Origin: Helicobacter canis
GTDB taxonomy: Bacteria > Campylobacterota > Campylobacteria > Campylobacterales > Helicobacteraceae
DNA: 64,000 bases
Assembly (NCBI RefSeq): GCF_008693005.1
Contig: NZ_VXKE01000001.1
Location: forward strand, 62,001-126,000
Direction: 5' to 3'
Under the pieces are notes generated by a model. That model saw nothing but the letters and a program-made list of their open reading frames with translations. It was not told the DNA's origin and did not search any database. How positions within the stretch are numbered: position 1 is the stretch's first letter; each line of letters starts with the position of its first letter. Below are positions 45,220-54,615 of this stretch, in pieces. The position numbers were made by a program, and so were the translations under genes.

Positions 45220-45969
45220 ATGCAGACACAAGACACACCTAGAAAAGTGTATTTCTTCTCCACTTGTATCGGCGCGGCGGCGTGCGCGGATACTTGTATC
45301 AACGCCATTAAGCTACTACAAAAAGAAGGGGTAGAAGTCATCGTCAAAAAGGACCAAACCTGCTGCGGACAGCCCAGCTACAACTCTGGCTACTATGATG
45401 AGACAAGGCAAGTAGCCTTGCATACTATGCGACTTTTTCGCCACGACTATCCTATCGTGCTAATTAGCGGCTCTTGCACGGGAATGTTTCGCATTGATTA
45501 TGAAGAGCTTTTTAAAGACACGGAGCATTATGAAGAAGCCAAAGCCTTTAGCGCGCGCGTGTATGAGCTTAGTGAATATCTTAGCGAAGTGCTACAAGTG
45601 CGCTATGAAGATGTAGGCGAGCCCGTGCGTATCACTTGGCATAGCAACTGCCACGCTTTGCGCGCGGCGAAGTGTATCCCAGCAGCAAAATCTCTGCTAA
45701 AGAGTCTAAAAAATGTCGAGCTAGTAGAGCTAGAGAGAGAAGAAGAGTGCTGTGGCTTTGGCGGGACATTTAGCGTCAAAGAGCCAGAAGTCTCTGCTGC
45801 TATGGTTAGGCAAAAGATCGCTGACATACAAGCGCGCCAAGTGGATTACCTAGTCGCTGGCGATGCGGGCTGCGCGCTTAATATCACAGGTGCTATGCAA
45901 AAGCAAGGGGTCAATATCGCCTATATGCATTTATATGACTTTTTAGCCCATCGCATTGGCATAGCTTGA
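45220..45969 (+). CDS. lutA: Lactate utilization protein LutA-like Fe-S oxidoreductase
   Basis: LutA is the CCG-domain subunit of the LutABC L-lactate dehydrogenase. The 249-residue protein starts with VYFFSTCIGAAACAD and has two CCG motifs, CCGQPSYNSGY and CCGFGGTFS, that bind Fe-S clusters. It heads a three-gene operon with lutB (23 bases later) and lutC, an arrangement shared with other Helicobacter and Campylobacter. An AAGGA site precedes the ATG. Confidence 0.92.
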   Translation: MQTQDTPRKVYFFSTCIGAAACADTCINAIKLLQKEGVEVIVKKDQTCCGQPSYNSGYYDETRQVALHTMRLFRHDYPIVLISGSCTGMFRIDYEELFKDTEHYEEAKAFSARVYELSEYLSEVLQVRYEDVGEPVRITWHSNCHALRAAKCIPAAKSLLKSLKNVELVELEREEECCGFGGTFSVKEPEVSAAMVRQKIADIQARQVDYLVAGDAGCALNITGAMQKQGVNIAYMHLYDFLAHRIGIA

Positions 45970-45992
45970 TACATTCTTAGTAAGGATAGAAA

Positions 45993-47444
45993 ATGAGCCA
46001 ACACAACACCACTACCATTAAAGCCCAATTCCACACCGCTATCAATGAAGGACTAGAAAATAAGCAGCTGCGCACCAATTTGCTCTCTGCTATGGATACA
46101 CTGCGAGCTAATCGCAAAAAGCTGCTTACCACGCGCTTTATCCACTGGGAGAGCTTGCGCGAAAAGGGCAAGGGGCTAAAGCAAAACACGCTAGCAAAAC
46201 TGGATTCTACCCTAGAGGAGTTTGAGAGAAACGCCACGCGCAATGGTATGCAAGTGCATTGGGCGCGCGATGGGCAAGAGGCAAATGAAATTATCTACAA
46301 TCTTATGCAAGAAAAGGGTGTGAAAAAGATCCTTAAAGGCAAGTCTATGGCAAGCGAAGAGATACATCTCAATCACTTCCTAGAATCCAAAGGCTTGCAG
46401 GCGATTGAGACGGATTTAGGCGAAGTGATTTTGCAGCTCCTTGGTGAGAGTCCTGTGCATATCGTAGTCCCAGCAATCCACAAAAACCGCTATGAAATCG
46501 GCGAGCTTTTTCACAAAAAGCTCAACGCCCCGCTAGAGAGCGAGCCAGAGAAGCTAAATGGCATTGCTAGAAGCTATATGCGCAATGAGTTTGAGACTTT
46601 TACAATGGGGCTTAGTGGGGTGAATTTCGCCATCGCTGAAGAAGGCGCGATTTGGCTTATAGAAAATGAAGGCAATGGCAGGATGAGCACCACCGCGCCA
46701 GAAATCCATATCGCCATTTGTGGAATCGAAAAGGTCGTCCAAAGCTTTGAAGAAGCAGCGATCCTTGATACTATGCTAGCACCTTCTGCGGTAGGAAGTG
46801 TGATCACCTGCTACAACAACATCATCACCTCGCCGCGCAAAGAGGGGGAAAAAGATGGACCAAAAGAAGTGCATATTATCCTGCTAGATAATAATCGCTC
46901 CGCTATGCTAAAAGACCCCCACTACTACCGTGCGATGAGCTGTATCCGCTGCGGCAGCTGCCTAAACCACTGCCCAGTGTATGACAAAATCGGCGGACAC
47001 GCCTACCTAAGCACCTATCCCGGACCCATTGGCGAAGTCATCACACCTCAACTCTTTGGGCTAAACACCTGCTCGCCTATGCTTGATCTCTGCTCGCTCT
47101 GTGGGCGTTGCACAGAAGTGTGCCCTGTGCAGATTCCACTAGCGGAGCTTATACGAGATTTGCGTAGTGAGCGCGTGGGACAGGGGCGCAAACATATCGC
47201 TGGCAATGATGGCAGCACGCAAAGTCGCGCAGAGCAGTCCCAAATGCGCACATTTGCTAGCCTTGCGACCAATCCTAGCAGGTGGCGGCTTGCTATGTCG
47301 ATGACGAAGTTTGCCCCACTGCTTGCACCCTTTGCTAGATTTTTGCCATTACTAAAGCATTGGACAAAATACCGCAGCTTCCCTACAATCAACGCAGGCT
47401 TCCACAAAAAAGTCGCAAACTTGCAAGGAGTGATTTATGAGTAG
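45993..47444 (+). CDS. lutB: Lactate utilization protein LutB, iron-sulfur
   Basis: LutB is the large iron-sulfur subunit of the lactate-oxidising complex. The 483-residue protein has an LUD domain (with GKSMASEEIHLNHFLESKG and ISVVEADFAI-like GVNFAIAEEGAIWL), then two 4Fe-4S sites, CIRCGSCLNHCPVY and CSLCGRCTEVCPVQIP. It overlaps lutC by eight bases. It accepts electrons from lactate and passes them on to the respiratory chain. Confidence 0.93.
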   Translation: MSQHNTTTIKAQFHTAINEGLENKQLRTNLLSAMDTLRANRKKLLTTRFIHWESLREKGKGLKQNTLAKLDSTLEEFERNATRNGMQVHWARDGQEANEIIYNLMQEKGVKKILKGKSMASEEIHLNHFLESKGLQAIETDLGEVILQLLGESPVHIVVPAIHKNRYEIGELFHKKLNAPLESEPEKLNGIARSYMRNEFETFTMGLSGVNFAIAEEGAIWLIENEGNGRMSTTAPEIHIAICGIEKVVQSFEEAAILDTMLAPSAVGSVITCYNNIITSPRKEGEKDGPKEVHIILLDNNRSAMLKDPHYYRAMSCIRCGSCLNHCPVYDKIGGHAYLSTYPGPIGEVITPQLFGLNTCSPMLDLCSLCGRCTEVCPVQIPLAELIRDLRSERVGQGRKHIAGNDGSTQSRAEQSQMRTFASLATNPSRWRLAMSMTKFAPLLAPFARFLPLLKHWTKYRSFPTINAGFHKKVANLQGVIYE

Positions 47445-48150
47445 TGCAAAAGAAGCGATTCTAGCTAGAGTGCGAGAATCTCTAGCATATAATCAAACTA
47501 TCCCAGCCTTTAGTGCGCATTTTGGTAACGCGCTAAAGCTTGACCAGGCAAGTGAGCTAGAATCCAAAAAAGTGGATTCTAGCAACAATCTTGTAGAAAA
47601 CTTCATCGCCAACCACACCAACAACAAAGCCATTGTCGTGCAGGCTACAAAAGCCACGCTCCCAAATGCCCTACAAGATATTTTGCAGCAAGAAATCAAT
47701 GAAGGCGCGATCGCACAAGGTGAGAAGCTACTCTATAATCCAGACATCGAGCTTGAAGCAAGCAAGCTCCAACACATCACGCCAATAGCCTATACACAAA
47801 GTGTCGATACTATGCGCACAGAGCTTTTTCGTATCCCTATTTCTATCGTGCAAGCGCGTTGTGGGGTGGCGGATCTTGGGATTTTGGGACTAAGCTCCAA
47901 TGAAAATGCCCCACGATTATCATCGCTTATTACCAATATTTGCATCTATCTTTTGCCAAAGGCTCATATCGTGCGCAATATTTTTAATGGCATAGAATTT
48001 ATTAAAGATTATGAGCGATCGCGCTCTGGCTCTAGTATTCTGCCAAGCAATATTATCTTTGTCGCAGGACCATCTAGGACAGCAGATATTGAGCTGCAAA
48101 CGGTTTTTGGTGTGCATGGACCTAGGAAAACTTATGCCGTGCTCTACTAG
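47437..48150 (+). CDS. lutC: Lactate utilization protein LutC
   Basis: LutC is the third subunit of the LutABC complex. The 237-residue protein is an LUD-domain protein, with ARCGVADLGILGLSSNENAPRLSSLI, HIVRNIFNGIEF and the C-terminal FVAGPSRTADIELQTVFGVHGPR. It begins inside the end of lutB, with AAGGAG before the ATG. Its N-terminal third, with LESKKVDSS, contains TAGAWTCT-type motifs. Confidence 0.92.
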   Translation: MSSAKEAILARVRESLAYNQTIPAFSAHFGNALKLDQASELESKKVDSSNNLVENFIANHTNNKAIVVQATKATLPNALQDILQQEINEGAIAQGEKLLYNPDIELEASKLQHITPIAYTQSVDTMRTELFRIPISIVQARCGVADLGILGLSSNENAPRLSSLITNICIYLLPKAHIVRNIFNGIEFIKDYERSRSGSSILPSNIIFVAGPSRTADIELQTVFGVHGPRKTYAVLY

Positions 48151-48189
48151 TCATTAAGCGGCTCACTCACTAATCTTGCAAGGATTATT

Positions 48190-49350
48190 ATGGAAGATAC
48201 CCCAGAATTTGCCCAGATGAATGGACTTTTGTTTCCATTTCTTGGCTCGCTGCTCTTTGTGGCTATCCACATTATCATCTATTTTTTGCTCGTGCGCCAT
48301 ATCTCTAGCCGACAATATGTGCGCAGATTGTATAGCGCGATTTTGTGGATCAATCTTGGCTGGAGTGTGGCGTATATGTTTATGCGCTATACCGACACGC
48401 CTAAATGGCTCTTTATGCTAGCTTCTATCTCGGTGGGCGTGGCGTTTTCGTTTTTGATAGCAGCTCTTATTGCAGGTGCGATCAATGGCGCGCTAATCCT
48501 TATCCGTCATCATCACCTAGCCCCTAGGGTTAAGCGATATATCTTAGCACTATGCTGTGTATATAGTCTCTATGCTGTGTATCACGGACTAGCAGATCCA
48601 AAAGTAGAAAAGCTCTCTATGGAGCTAGACAGGCTCTCTGCTCCACTAAAAATCGTGCAGCTAAGTGATGTGCATATCGGTGGGCTTATGGACGAAGAGC
48701 GCGTGGCTAAAATCGTGTTTTTGGTCAATCAAACCAAGCCTGATATTATCGCTATCACGGGCGATTTAGTCGATACAAGCCTAGCAAATGCGCAATCCGC
48801 CCTAGCACTGCTTAGCGCACTGCGCGCAAAGTATGGTGTGTATTATGTCTTGGGGAATCACGAGTATATCCACGATGTGCAAGATATGCTAGAGTATTTG
48901 CCCTCCCTTGGTATCCGCGTCTTGCTTAATGAGAATCTAACCATTGGCACACCAGAGCTCATCAACCTTGCTGGCAGTGCGGATCTTATGGGCGATCGCT
49001 TAGGCTTCTTGCGCCCAGATTTTGAGAAAACCCTAGCCAATCTCAATCCCACCCTTCCTACCATTCTCCTAACCCACCAGCCAAAGGTCATCAATATCCT
49101 GCCAGAATCTTTGCTCGCTAAAGCCGACTTGCTACTCACAGGGCACACGCACGGCGGGCAGATTTTCCCCATCTCACTTGCTGTGCTCTTGCAGCAGCCC
49201 TATCTAAAAGGACTCCACAAAACAAAAACCGATGGCTACATTTATGTAAGCGAGGGGACGGGATTCTGGGGACCGCCTATGCGCGCACTAAGCGATGCTG
49301 AAATCACACTTTTTGAGCTTTTGCCACCTAGAGCCAAGCCAACCAACTAG
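48190..49350 (+). CDS. Membrane-bound calcineurin-like metallophosphoesterase
   Basis: The 386-residue protein has about four membrane helices in the first 135 residues and then a metallophosphoesterase domain with LSDVHIGG, GDLVDTS, GNHEY, LTHQPKV and GHTHGGQ, the full set of metal ligands. Such membrane phosphoesterases, like the YkuE/YaeI group, may act on lipid or lipid A precursors; the substrate is not known. It begins 39 bases after lutC and ends with a stem-loop at 49364. Confidence 0.85.
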   Translation: MEDTPEFAQMNGLLFPFLGSLLFVAIHIIIYFLLVRHISSRQYVRRLYSAILWINLGWSVAYMFMRYTDTPKWLFMLASISVGVAFSFLIAALIAGAINGALILIRHHHLAPRVKRYILALCCVYSLYAVYHGLADPKVEKLSMELDRLSAPLKIVQLSDVHIGGLMDEERVAKIVFLVNQTKPDIIAITGDLVDTSLANAQSALALLSALRAKYGVYYVLGNHEYIHDVQDMLEYLPSLGIRVLLNENLTIGTPELINLAGSADLMGDRLGFLRPDFEKTLANLNPTLPTILLTHQPKVINILPESLLAKADLLLTGHTHGGQIFPISLAVLLQQPYLKGLHKTKTDGYIYVSEGTGFWGPPMRALSDAEITLFELLPPRAKPTN

Positions 49351-49363
49351 AATCCAAAGTTAG

Positions 49364-49393
49364 CCCTAAGGCTTGCTTGTCGCCCTAGGGTTT
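49364..49393 (+). terminator. Stem-loop after the phosphoesterase gene
   Basis: CCCTAAGGC and GCCCTAGGG form a nine-position stem with one mismatch and a nine-base loop, followed by TTTC. Weak U run. Confidence 0.5.
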
Positions 49394-49455
49394 CAAGAAG
49401 AGTCTTAAATGCCGATTGAGTGCGGATTTTAAACCAAAGGCACTTTATATTTAGC

Positions 49456-49461
49456 TATAAT
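49456..49461 (+). promoter_or_regulatory. -10 promoter box of bamA
   Basis: Perfect TATAAT (within TAGCTATAATAC), 28 bases before the TTG start. Confidence 0.55.
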
Positions 49462-49489
49462 ACGCGTTTATTTTATACAAGGGATTTTT

Positions 49490-51949
49490 TTGTTACAGCG
49501 ATTATTAGCAAGCGTGCTTATCTGCGGACTTATCGTAACAAGTGCCTTTAGTGCCAAAATCACAACCATACAATACCAAGGCTTGCAATCGCTCTCCACT
49601 ATGCTTGCTGCTGAAATCGCCAAAGTCAAAGTAGGCGATGAGCTAGAATCTAAAGCTATAGATTCTGCAGTGCTGGCATTTTACAATCAAGGGTATTTCA
49701 AAGATGTGTATGCAAGCTTTGACAAAGGCGCGCTAACTTTCCATTTCGTAGAAAAGCCACGCGTAGCAAGCGTAGAGATCAAAGGCTATGGCAGTGAGCA
49801 GGAGAAGCAAACACTCACCACACAAATGGGTATCAAAAAGGGTGAGACCTTTGATGATCAAAAAATCGCGCGCGCTAAAGAAGTGCTAAAAAGCGTGCTG
49901 GAATACCAAGGCTACTATGGTTCAATCGTGCAAGAAGAACTCAAAAAGGCTGACAATGCCGATGCGTATGCGATCATCTTTAATGTCAATCGTGGTGATA
50001 ATATTCTCATTAGAAAAGCGCATTATGAAGGGCGCAAGAAGCTTAAAACCAACAAGCTAGAATCTTTAAGCGCAAACAAAGAGCGTGACTTTATGGGCTG
50101 GATGTGGGGGCTCAATGATGGCAAGCTACGACTCCAAGAGCTAGAATACGATAGCCTTAGAATCCAAGATGTCTATATGCGCAATGGATTTTTAGACGCA
50201 AGCGTATCAGCACCATTTCTTACGACAAATTTCAACAACCTATCCGCGCAGCTTTATTACAAAATCAATGAAGGCTTGCAATACCGCGTAAGCGATATAG
50301 AAATCAACCTTGATAATGATGTAATCCCCATCGACATCTTGCAAAAAGCCCTTAATGTTAAGAAAAAAGAAATATTTAACATTGAAGATTTGCGCACCGA
50401 TGCCCAAGTGCTAAAGCGTTTGATCGCTGATAAGGGCTATGCCTTTGCCCAAGTGCGCCCAGACTTGGATAAAGATGAGCAAAATGCGCTAGTGAAAGTC
50501 ATCTATCATATTGAGACAGGCTCTAAAGTGCGCATAGGCGATGTACTAATCTCCGGCAACACTCGCACAGGCGATCGCATTATACGGCGGGAGATTCTCC
50601 TAGCTCCGGGCGATGAATACAGCCTATCCAAAATCGCAGAATCCGAAAATGCCTTGCGCAGGCTGGGCTTCTTTGATAATGTCAAAATTGATGAGAAGCG
50701 CGTAAGCGAAGATTCTATGGACTTGCTTATCAGTGTAACAGAGGGGCGCACGGGGCAGCTGCAGTTTGGACTAGGCTATGGGAGCTATGGCGGACTTATG
50801 ATCAATGGCTCTGTAATGGAGCGCAATCTCTTTGGCACGGGGCAGAGCGGAAGTATCTATGCCAATATCTCCACAGGGACAGGGCAGAGCTACAACTTCA
50901 ACTACTATGGGCAAACACGCAAATACAACGGGCGGCAATTCTCTGGGAATATCACGCTATCAAACCCCAGAGTCTTTGACTCCAAATTCTCCACTTCTGG
51001 CAGTATCTATGGAAACTACTACATAAACTACATTTACATCGAGCAAAGTGGTGGATTTAGCCTAAATCTTGGGCGACTTTTGACGCCAACTTTGCGCGTA
51101 AGCCTAGGCTATGACATCAATGTCGTAAAGACCTATGACTTTACAAGTAATCTCTATGAGCAATTCTACTCATCAAAAGACCAAATTTTCACCGATAAGG
51201 TCAAAGACCCAAATTGCACCACCACAGATACTAATGATTGTATGATTGAAGTAACTAGGCGCGGCTTGTGGAACAAAGACAACCACCTCCCCATCACCTC
51301 ATCAATCACGCCGACAATCAATTTTGACAATACTGATGACTACTACTTCCCCAAAAATGGCGTGATCGCCTCTACTTACGCGCAGTTTGCTGGGCTTGGA
51401 GGCACGGTGCGCAACATTAAAGCTTATGCGAAACTTGGGCTATACTATCATTTGCGCTCGCTTCTTGGGATTGATCTAATCGCGCGCTACAAAGCACAAG
51501 GCGGCTATATCTTCCGCTTTGACAAAGAAGACTTCCTGCCATTAAATAGCACCTTTTATATGGGTGGTGTTACTACAATCCGCGGATTCCGCGCGGGCTC
51601 CATCACTCCACGCAATGCCGATGGGCTATGGGTGGGAGGCGATGGAATGTTTGCAAACTCGCTTGAGCTAAGTTATGGGATTTTAGAAGCGGCGAAAATG
51701 CGTTTGGCTCTCTTTGTGGATTATGGATTTTTGACCTTTAAGACAGCAAATGGCGTGGCAGATTTTAAGGGCTATGGGGTATTGGGATCTGGGCAGTATG
51801 GGCTAGAGTGGCGTGCTTCTGCTGGGCTAGCGATTGAGTGGATCTCGCCTATGGGTCCGCTGGTGATTGTCGTGCCAATCAAACGCTTTAACCAAAAGCC
51901 CGGTGATTATACTTCTAGCTTTGAGTTCTCTATGGGGACTAGATTCTAG
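49490..51949 (+). CDS. bamA: Outer-membrane protein assembly factor BamA (Omp85)
   Basis: BamA inserts beta-barrels into the outer membrane. The 819-residue protein has a signal peptide, POTRA domains in the N-terminal half, and a 16-strand barrel with [22 protein letters not shown] (the VRGF-type motif) and [17 protein letters not shown]. The start is TTG with a GGGA site; no nearby ATG gives the signal peptide. The end FSMGTRF and its TAG stop are coded within a TAGATTCTAG palindrome, so the beta-signal phenylalanine comes from the repeat. Confidence 0.95.
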   Translation: MLQRLLASVLICGLIVTSAFSAKITTIQYQGLQSLSTMLAAEIAKVKVGDELESKAIDSAVLAFYNQGYFKDVYASFDKGALTFHFVEKPRVASVEIKGYGSEQEKQTLTTQMGIKKGETFDDQKIARAKEVLKSVLEYQGYYGSIVQEELKKADNADAYAIIFNVNRGDNILIRKAHYEGRKKLKTNKLESLSANKERDFMGWMWGLNDGKLRLQELEYDSLRIQDVYMRNGFLDASVSAPFLTTNFNNLSAQLYYKINEGLQYRVSDIEINLDNDVIPIDILQKALNVKKKEIFNIEDLRTDAQVLKRLIADKGYAFAQVRPDLDKDEQNALVKVIYHIETGSKVRIGDVLISGNTRTGDRIIRREILLAPGDEYSLSKIAESENALRRLGFFDNVKIDEKRVSEDSMDLLISVTEGRTGQLQFGLGYGSYGGLMINGSVMERNLFGTGQSGSIYANISTGTGQSYNFNYYGQTRKYNGRQFSGNITLSNPRVFDSKFSTSGSIYGNYYINYIYIEQSGGFSLNLGRLLTPTLRVSLGYDINVVKTYDFTSNLYEQFYSSKDQIFTDKVKDPNCTTTDTNDCMIEVTRRGLWNKDNHLPITSSITPTINFDNTDDYYFPKNGVIASTYAQFAGLGGTVRNIKAYAKLGLYYHLRSLLGIDLIARYKAQGGYIFRFDKEDFLPLNSTFYMGGVTTIRGFRAGSITPRNADGLWVGGDGMFANSLELSYGILEAAKMRLALFVDYGFLTFKTANGVADFKGYGVLGSGQYGLEWRASAGLAIEWISPMGPLVIVVPIKRFNQKPGDYTSSFEFSMGTRF

Positions 51950-51964
51950 TAACAAGGAGTGATA

Positions 51965-53026
51965 ATGGCACGATCTTTACAGAAGCGTTATAGCGATAAA
52001 GAAATAAAAGAGCTTTTACAAAGCGCATCGCTAAGAGAGCTCGGCGAAATGGCAAGTGCCAAAAAGCTCGAACTCCACCCAGATAAAATCACTACATTTA
52101 TCGTCGATCGCAATATCAACTACACCAATATTTGCTGGGTTGATTGTAAGTTTTGCGCCTTTAAGCGCAGGCTCGGTGAAGAAGGGCAGTATGTTTTAAG
52201 CTTTGAAGAGATTGACACAAAGATTGAAGAGCTTCTAGCTATCGGTGGCACACAGATCCTCTTCCAAGGGGGCGTGCATCCTAAGCTTAAAATCGATTAT
52301 TATGAAGAGCTTGTGCGCCACATTACCGATAAATATCCACAGATCACAATCCACGGCTTTTCTGCCATTGAGATAAACTACATTGCTAAAGTCTCTAAGC
52401 TCTCTATCCCAGAAGTATTGCAAAGACTAAAAGATGCGGGCTTAAGCTCGATCCCCGGAGCTGGAGCGGAGATTTTGAGCGATAGGGTGCGTGATGTTAT
52501 CGCGCCTAAAAAGCTAGATTCTAGCCAGTGGATAGAAGTGCATAGGCAAGCCCATAAGCTAGGCATTAAATCCACGGCTACGATGATGTTTGGCAGTGTG
52601 GATAATGACGATGACATTATCGAGCATTGGCATAGAGTGCGCGAGCTGCAAGATGAAACTGGAGGCTTCCGCGCCTTTATCCTTTGGAGCTTTCAGCCAG
52701 ATAACACGCCCTTGCAGCAGGAACTCCCAGAGCTTAAAAAGGCTAGCTCTAATCGCTATTTGCGCCTACTTGCTTGCTCTAGGCTTTACTTAGATAATAT
52801 CCCAAATATCCAAAGTAGCTGGGTAACACAAGGTAGCCACATAGGGCAGCTGGCACTGCTCTTTGGCGCAAATGATCTAGGCAGCACAATGATGGAAGAA
52901 AATGTCGTAGCCGCCGCAGGGGCGCGCAATGCGATGAACCAAGAAGAGATGATAAACCTTATCAAAGACATAGGCGAGCTACCAGCCAAACGCAACACAG
53001 CGTATGAGATTTTGGAGCGATTTTGA
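51965..53026 (+). CDS. mqnC: Cyclic dehypoxanthine futalosine synthase MqnC
   Basis: MqnC is a radical-SAM enzyme of the futalosine route to menaquinone, which Helicobacter uses instead of the Men pathway. The protein of about 353 residues has NICWVDCKFCAF (C-x3-C-x2-C) for the 4Fe-4S cluster, FQGGVHPKL, SSIPGAGAEILSDRVRDVI and SWVTQGSHIGQLALLFGANDLGSTMMEENVV. The start at 51965 has AGGAG five bases upstream; a GTG at 51959 is less likely. It follows bamA closely and overlaps the M16 gene. Confidence 0.95.
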   Translation: MARSLQKRYSDKEIKELLQSASLRELGEMASAKKLELHPDKITTFIVDRNINYTNICWVDCKFCAFKRRLGEEGQYVLSFEEIDTKIEELLAIGGTQILFQGGVHPKLKIDYYEELVRHITDKYPQITIHGFSAIEINYIAKVSKLSIPEVLQRLKDAGLSSIPGAGAEILSDRVRDVIAPKKLDSSQWIEVHRQAHKLGIKSTATMMFGSVDNDDDIIEHWHRVRELQDETGGFRAFILWSFQPDNTPLQQELPELKKASSNRYLRLLACSRLYLDNIPNIQSSWVTQGSHIGQLALLFGANDLGSTMMEENVVAAAGARNAMNQEEMINLIKDIGELPAKRNTAYEILERF

Positions 53027-54363
53027 TACGCATATACCACAAGCTTAGTGCGTGCGTAGTCATTATCTCAAGCTTATTACTAGGAGTTAGTATGGGTAAA
53101 GAAGCCACACTCACACACACCACCATACAAGGCGTGCAAATCCCTGTGATTTATGAGCACTCTGCGCTTATCCCAGCAGGCATTGTGCGCTTGGTATTTC
53201 AAGGTGGTGGGAAGATCCAAGATGGCGAGCTTTTGGGGCGAGGAGCAGTGATAGAAGAGCTACTAGAGAAAGGAAGCAAGAAGCGTGGGAATCTAGGCTT
53301 TGCTAAAGCATTGGAGCAAAGGGCTATTGCTCTTAGTGTATCAAGCGGCTTGCAGTCTCTAAGCTTTAGCCTAAACTTCTTGCAAGATGACAAAGAGCAG
53401 GCGATAGACTTGCTTGGCGAGCTGCTCTTAGACCCAAATCTAACCAACGAAGAGCTGCAAAAGGTCAAAACCGCCATCACAGCCCAAATCCTAGCCAAGC
53501 AAAATGATTATGACTACTTAGCTAGCAGGCTGCTAAAAAGCCTGCTTTTTGATAGCACCCCACTAGCTAGACCAAAGCTAGGCACGCAAGAGTCCATTGC
53601 CAAAATCCGCTTAGAAGATGTGAAAAAAGCCCTAGAATCTACCCTAACGCTACAAGGGCTTATCATCGTCCTAGGCGGGGACATAGATAGAGAATCCACT
53701 CTAGCTCTCCTAGCACCGATTTTATCCAAGCTCCCTCAAGGCACGCCCTACACAAAGCCTAGCTTTAGCGCGCGCAAAGAGCCTACCACACAGACCCAAT
53801 ACGCCCCCACACAGCAAGCCTACATCTACTTTGGCGCACCTTTGTATTTAGAAGATTTAGAGAGTGAATCCCACCTAGCAAAAGTCGCTAGCTTTATCCT
53901 AGGCTCTGGGGGCTTTGGCTCAAGGATTTTAGAAGAAGTGCGCGTGAAAAGGGGGCTAGCATATAGCGCGTCCATTAGCTATAGTATCAACCCCTACACA
54001 CCCTATATGAGCGGGCATTTGCAGACAAAGCTAGAATCTAAAGATAAAGCCATAGAAGTAGTGAAGCAAACTATCGCAGACTTTGTAGCAAAGGGCGTGA
54101 GTGAAGAAGAGCTACAAGCTGCAAAGCAGTTTATCCTAGGGAGCGAGCCCTTGCGCAATGAGAGCTTATCGCAGCGACTAGGGCGTGCTTTTAATGAGTT
54201 TTATATGGATAGAGGTATAGGCTTTAGCAAAAGAGAGCTAGAGAAAATCGCTAGCCTTGATCTTACAACGCTTAATGCCTATATCAATAAGCACACAGAG
54301 ATACAGAATCTAAGCGTGGCGATAGTAACAGCAAAAGAGAAGAAGCAACAAAGTGGATTCTAG
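53023..54363 (+). CDS. M16 family peptidase homologue lacking the zinc motif
   Basis: The 446-residue exported protein has the two-lobe M16 (pitrilysin/insulinase) layout, with the second lobe marked by GSGGFGSRILEEVRVKRGLAYSASISYSI. The catalytic HxxEH that should follow GGGKIQDGELLGRG is replaced by AVIEE (residues 75-79), so it is probably not an active protease by itself. It may serve as partner of an active subunit, as in other M16 pairs. The start is TTG overlapping the mqnC stop with GGAG upstream; a signal peptide follows. Its TAG stop is inside a GGATTCTAG motif. Confidence 0.85.
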   Translation: MIRIYHKLSACVVIISSLLLGVSMGKEATLTHTTIQGVQIPVIYEHSALIPAGIVRLVFQGGGKIQDGELLGRGAVIEELLEKGSKKRGNLGFAKALEQRAIALSVSSGLQSLSFSLNFLQDDKEQAIDLLGELLLDPNLTNEELQKVKTAITAQILAKQNDYDYLASRLLKSLLFDSTPLARPKLGTQESIAKIRLEDVKKALESTLTLQGLIIVLGGDIDRESTLALLAPILSKLPQGTPYTKPSFSARKEPTTQTQYAPTQQAYIYFGAPLYLEDLESESHLAKVASFILGSGGFGSRILEEVRVKRGLAYSASISYSINPYTPYMSGHLQTKLESKDKAIEVVKQTIADFVAKGVSEEELQAAKQFILGSEPLRNESLSQRLGRAFNEFYMDRGIGFSKRELEKIASLDLTTLNAYINKHTEIQNLSVAIVTAKEKKQQSGF

Positions 54364-54372
54364 GGAAAATGT

Positions 54373-54410
54373 GGATTGCCACGCGGTGCAAGCACCGCTC
54401 GCAATGACAG
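54373..54410. repeat. Family A palindromic repeat, copy A5 (intergenic)
   Basis: GGATTGCCACG...CTCGCAATGACAG with a perfect stem CGGTGC / GCACCG around AA. Located between the M16 gene and gatB. Confidence 0.8.
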
Positions 54411-54493
54411 AAAAAAACGCCGCAAGTAAAAAAGTGGATTCTAGGAATAACACTAAAAAATATAACCACGCCGCAGGCGGCAGGATTTTTGAT

Positions 54494-54578
54494 GAAAAAG
54501 TGGGGTTGTGCAGCCTTTTGTGCGGAGATAAGCCTAGTGGGCTATCGCACAAACAAAAGGCAAACTCCCCGCTTTTTC
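54494..54578. repeat. Family C-related palindromic element, copy C2 (intergenic)
   Basis: An 85-bp nested palindrome: outer arms GAAAAAGTGGGG / CCCCGCTTTTTC (one G-T pair), middle arms GCCTTTTGTGCG / CGCACAAACAAAAGGC, and inner AGCC / GGCT. The core GAGATAAG...CTATCGCAC is shared with C4. The ends differ from the other copies. The 252-base gap between the M16 gene and gatB is mostly this and copy A5, with no credible gene. Confidence 0.75.
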
Positions 54579-54615
54579 GCAAAAAGCCAACGCCAAAACC
54601 AAAAAAGGAGAAACA

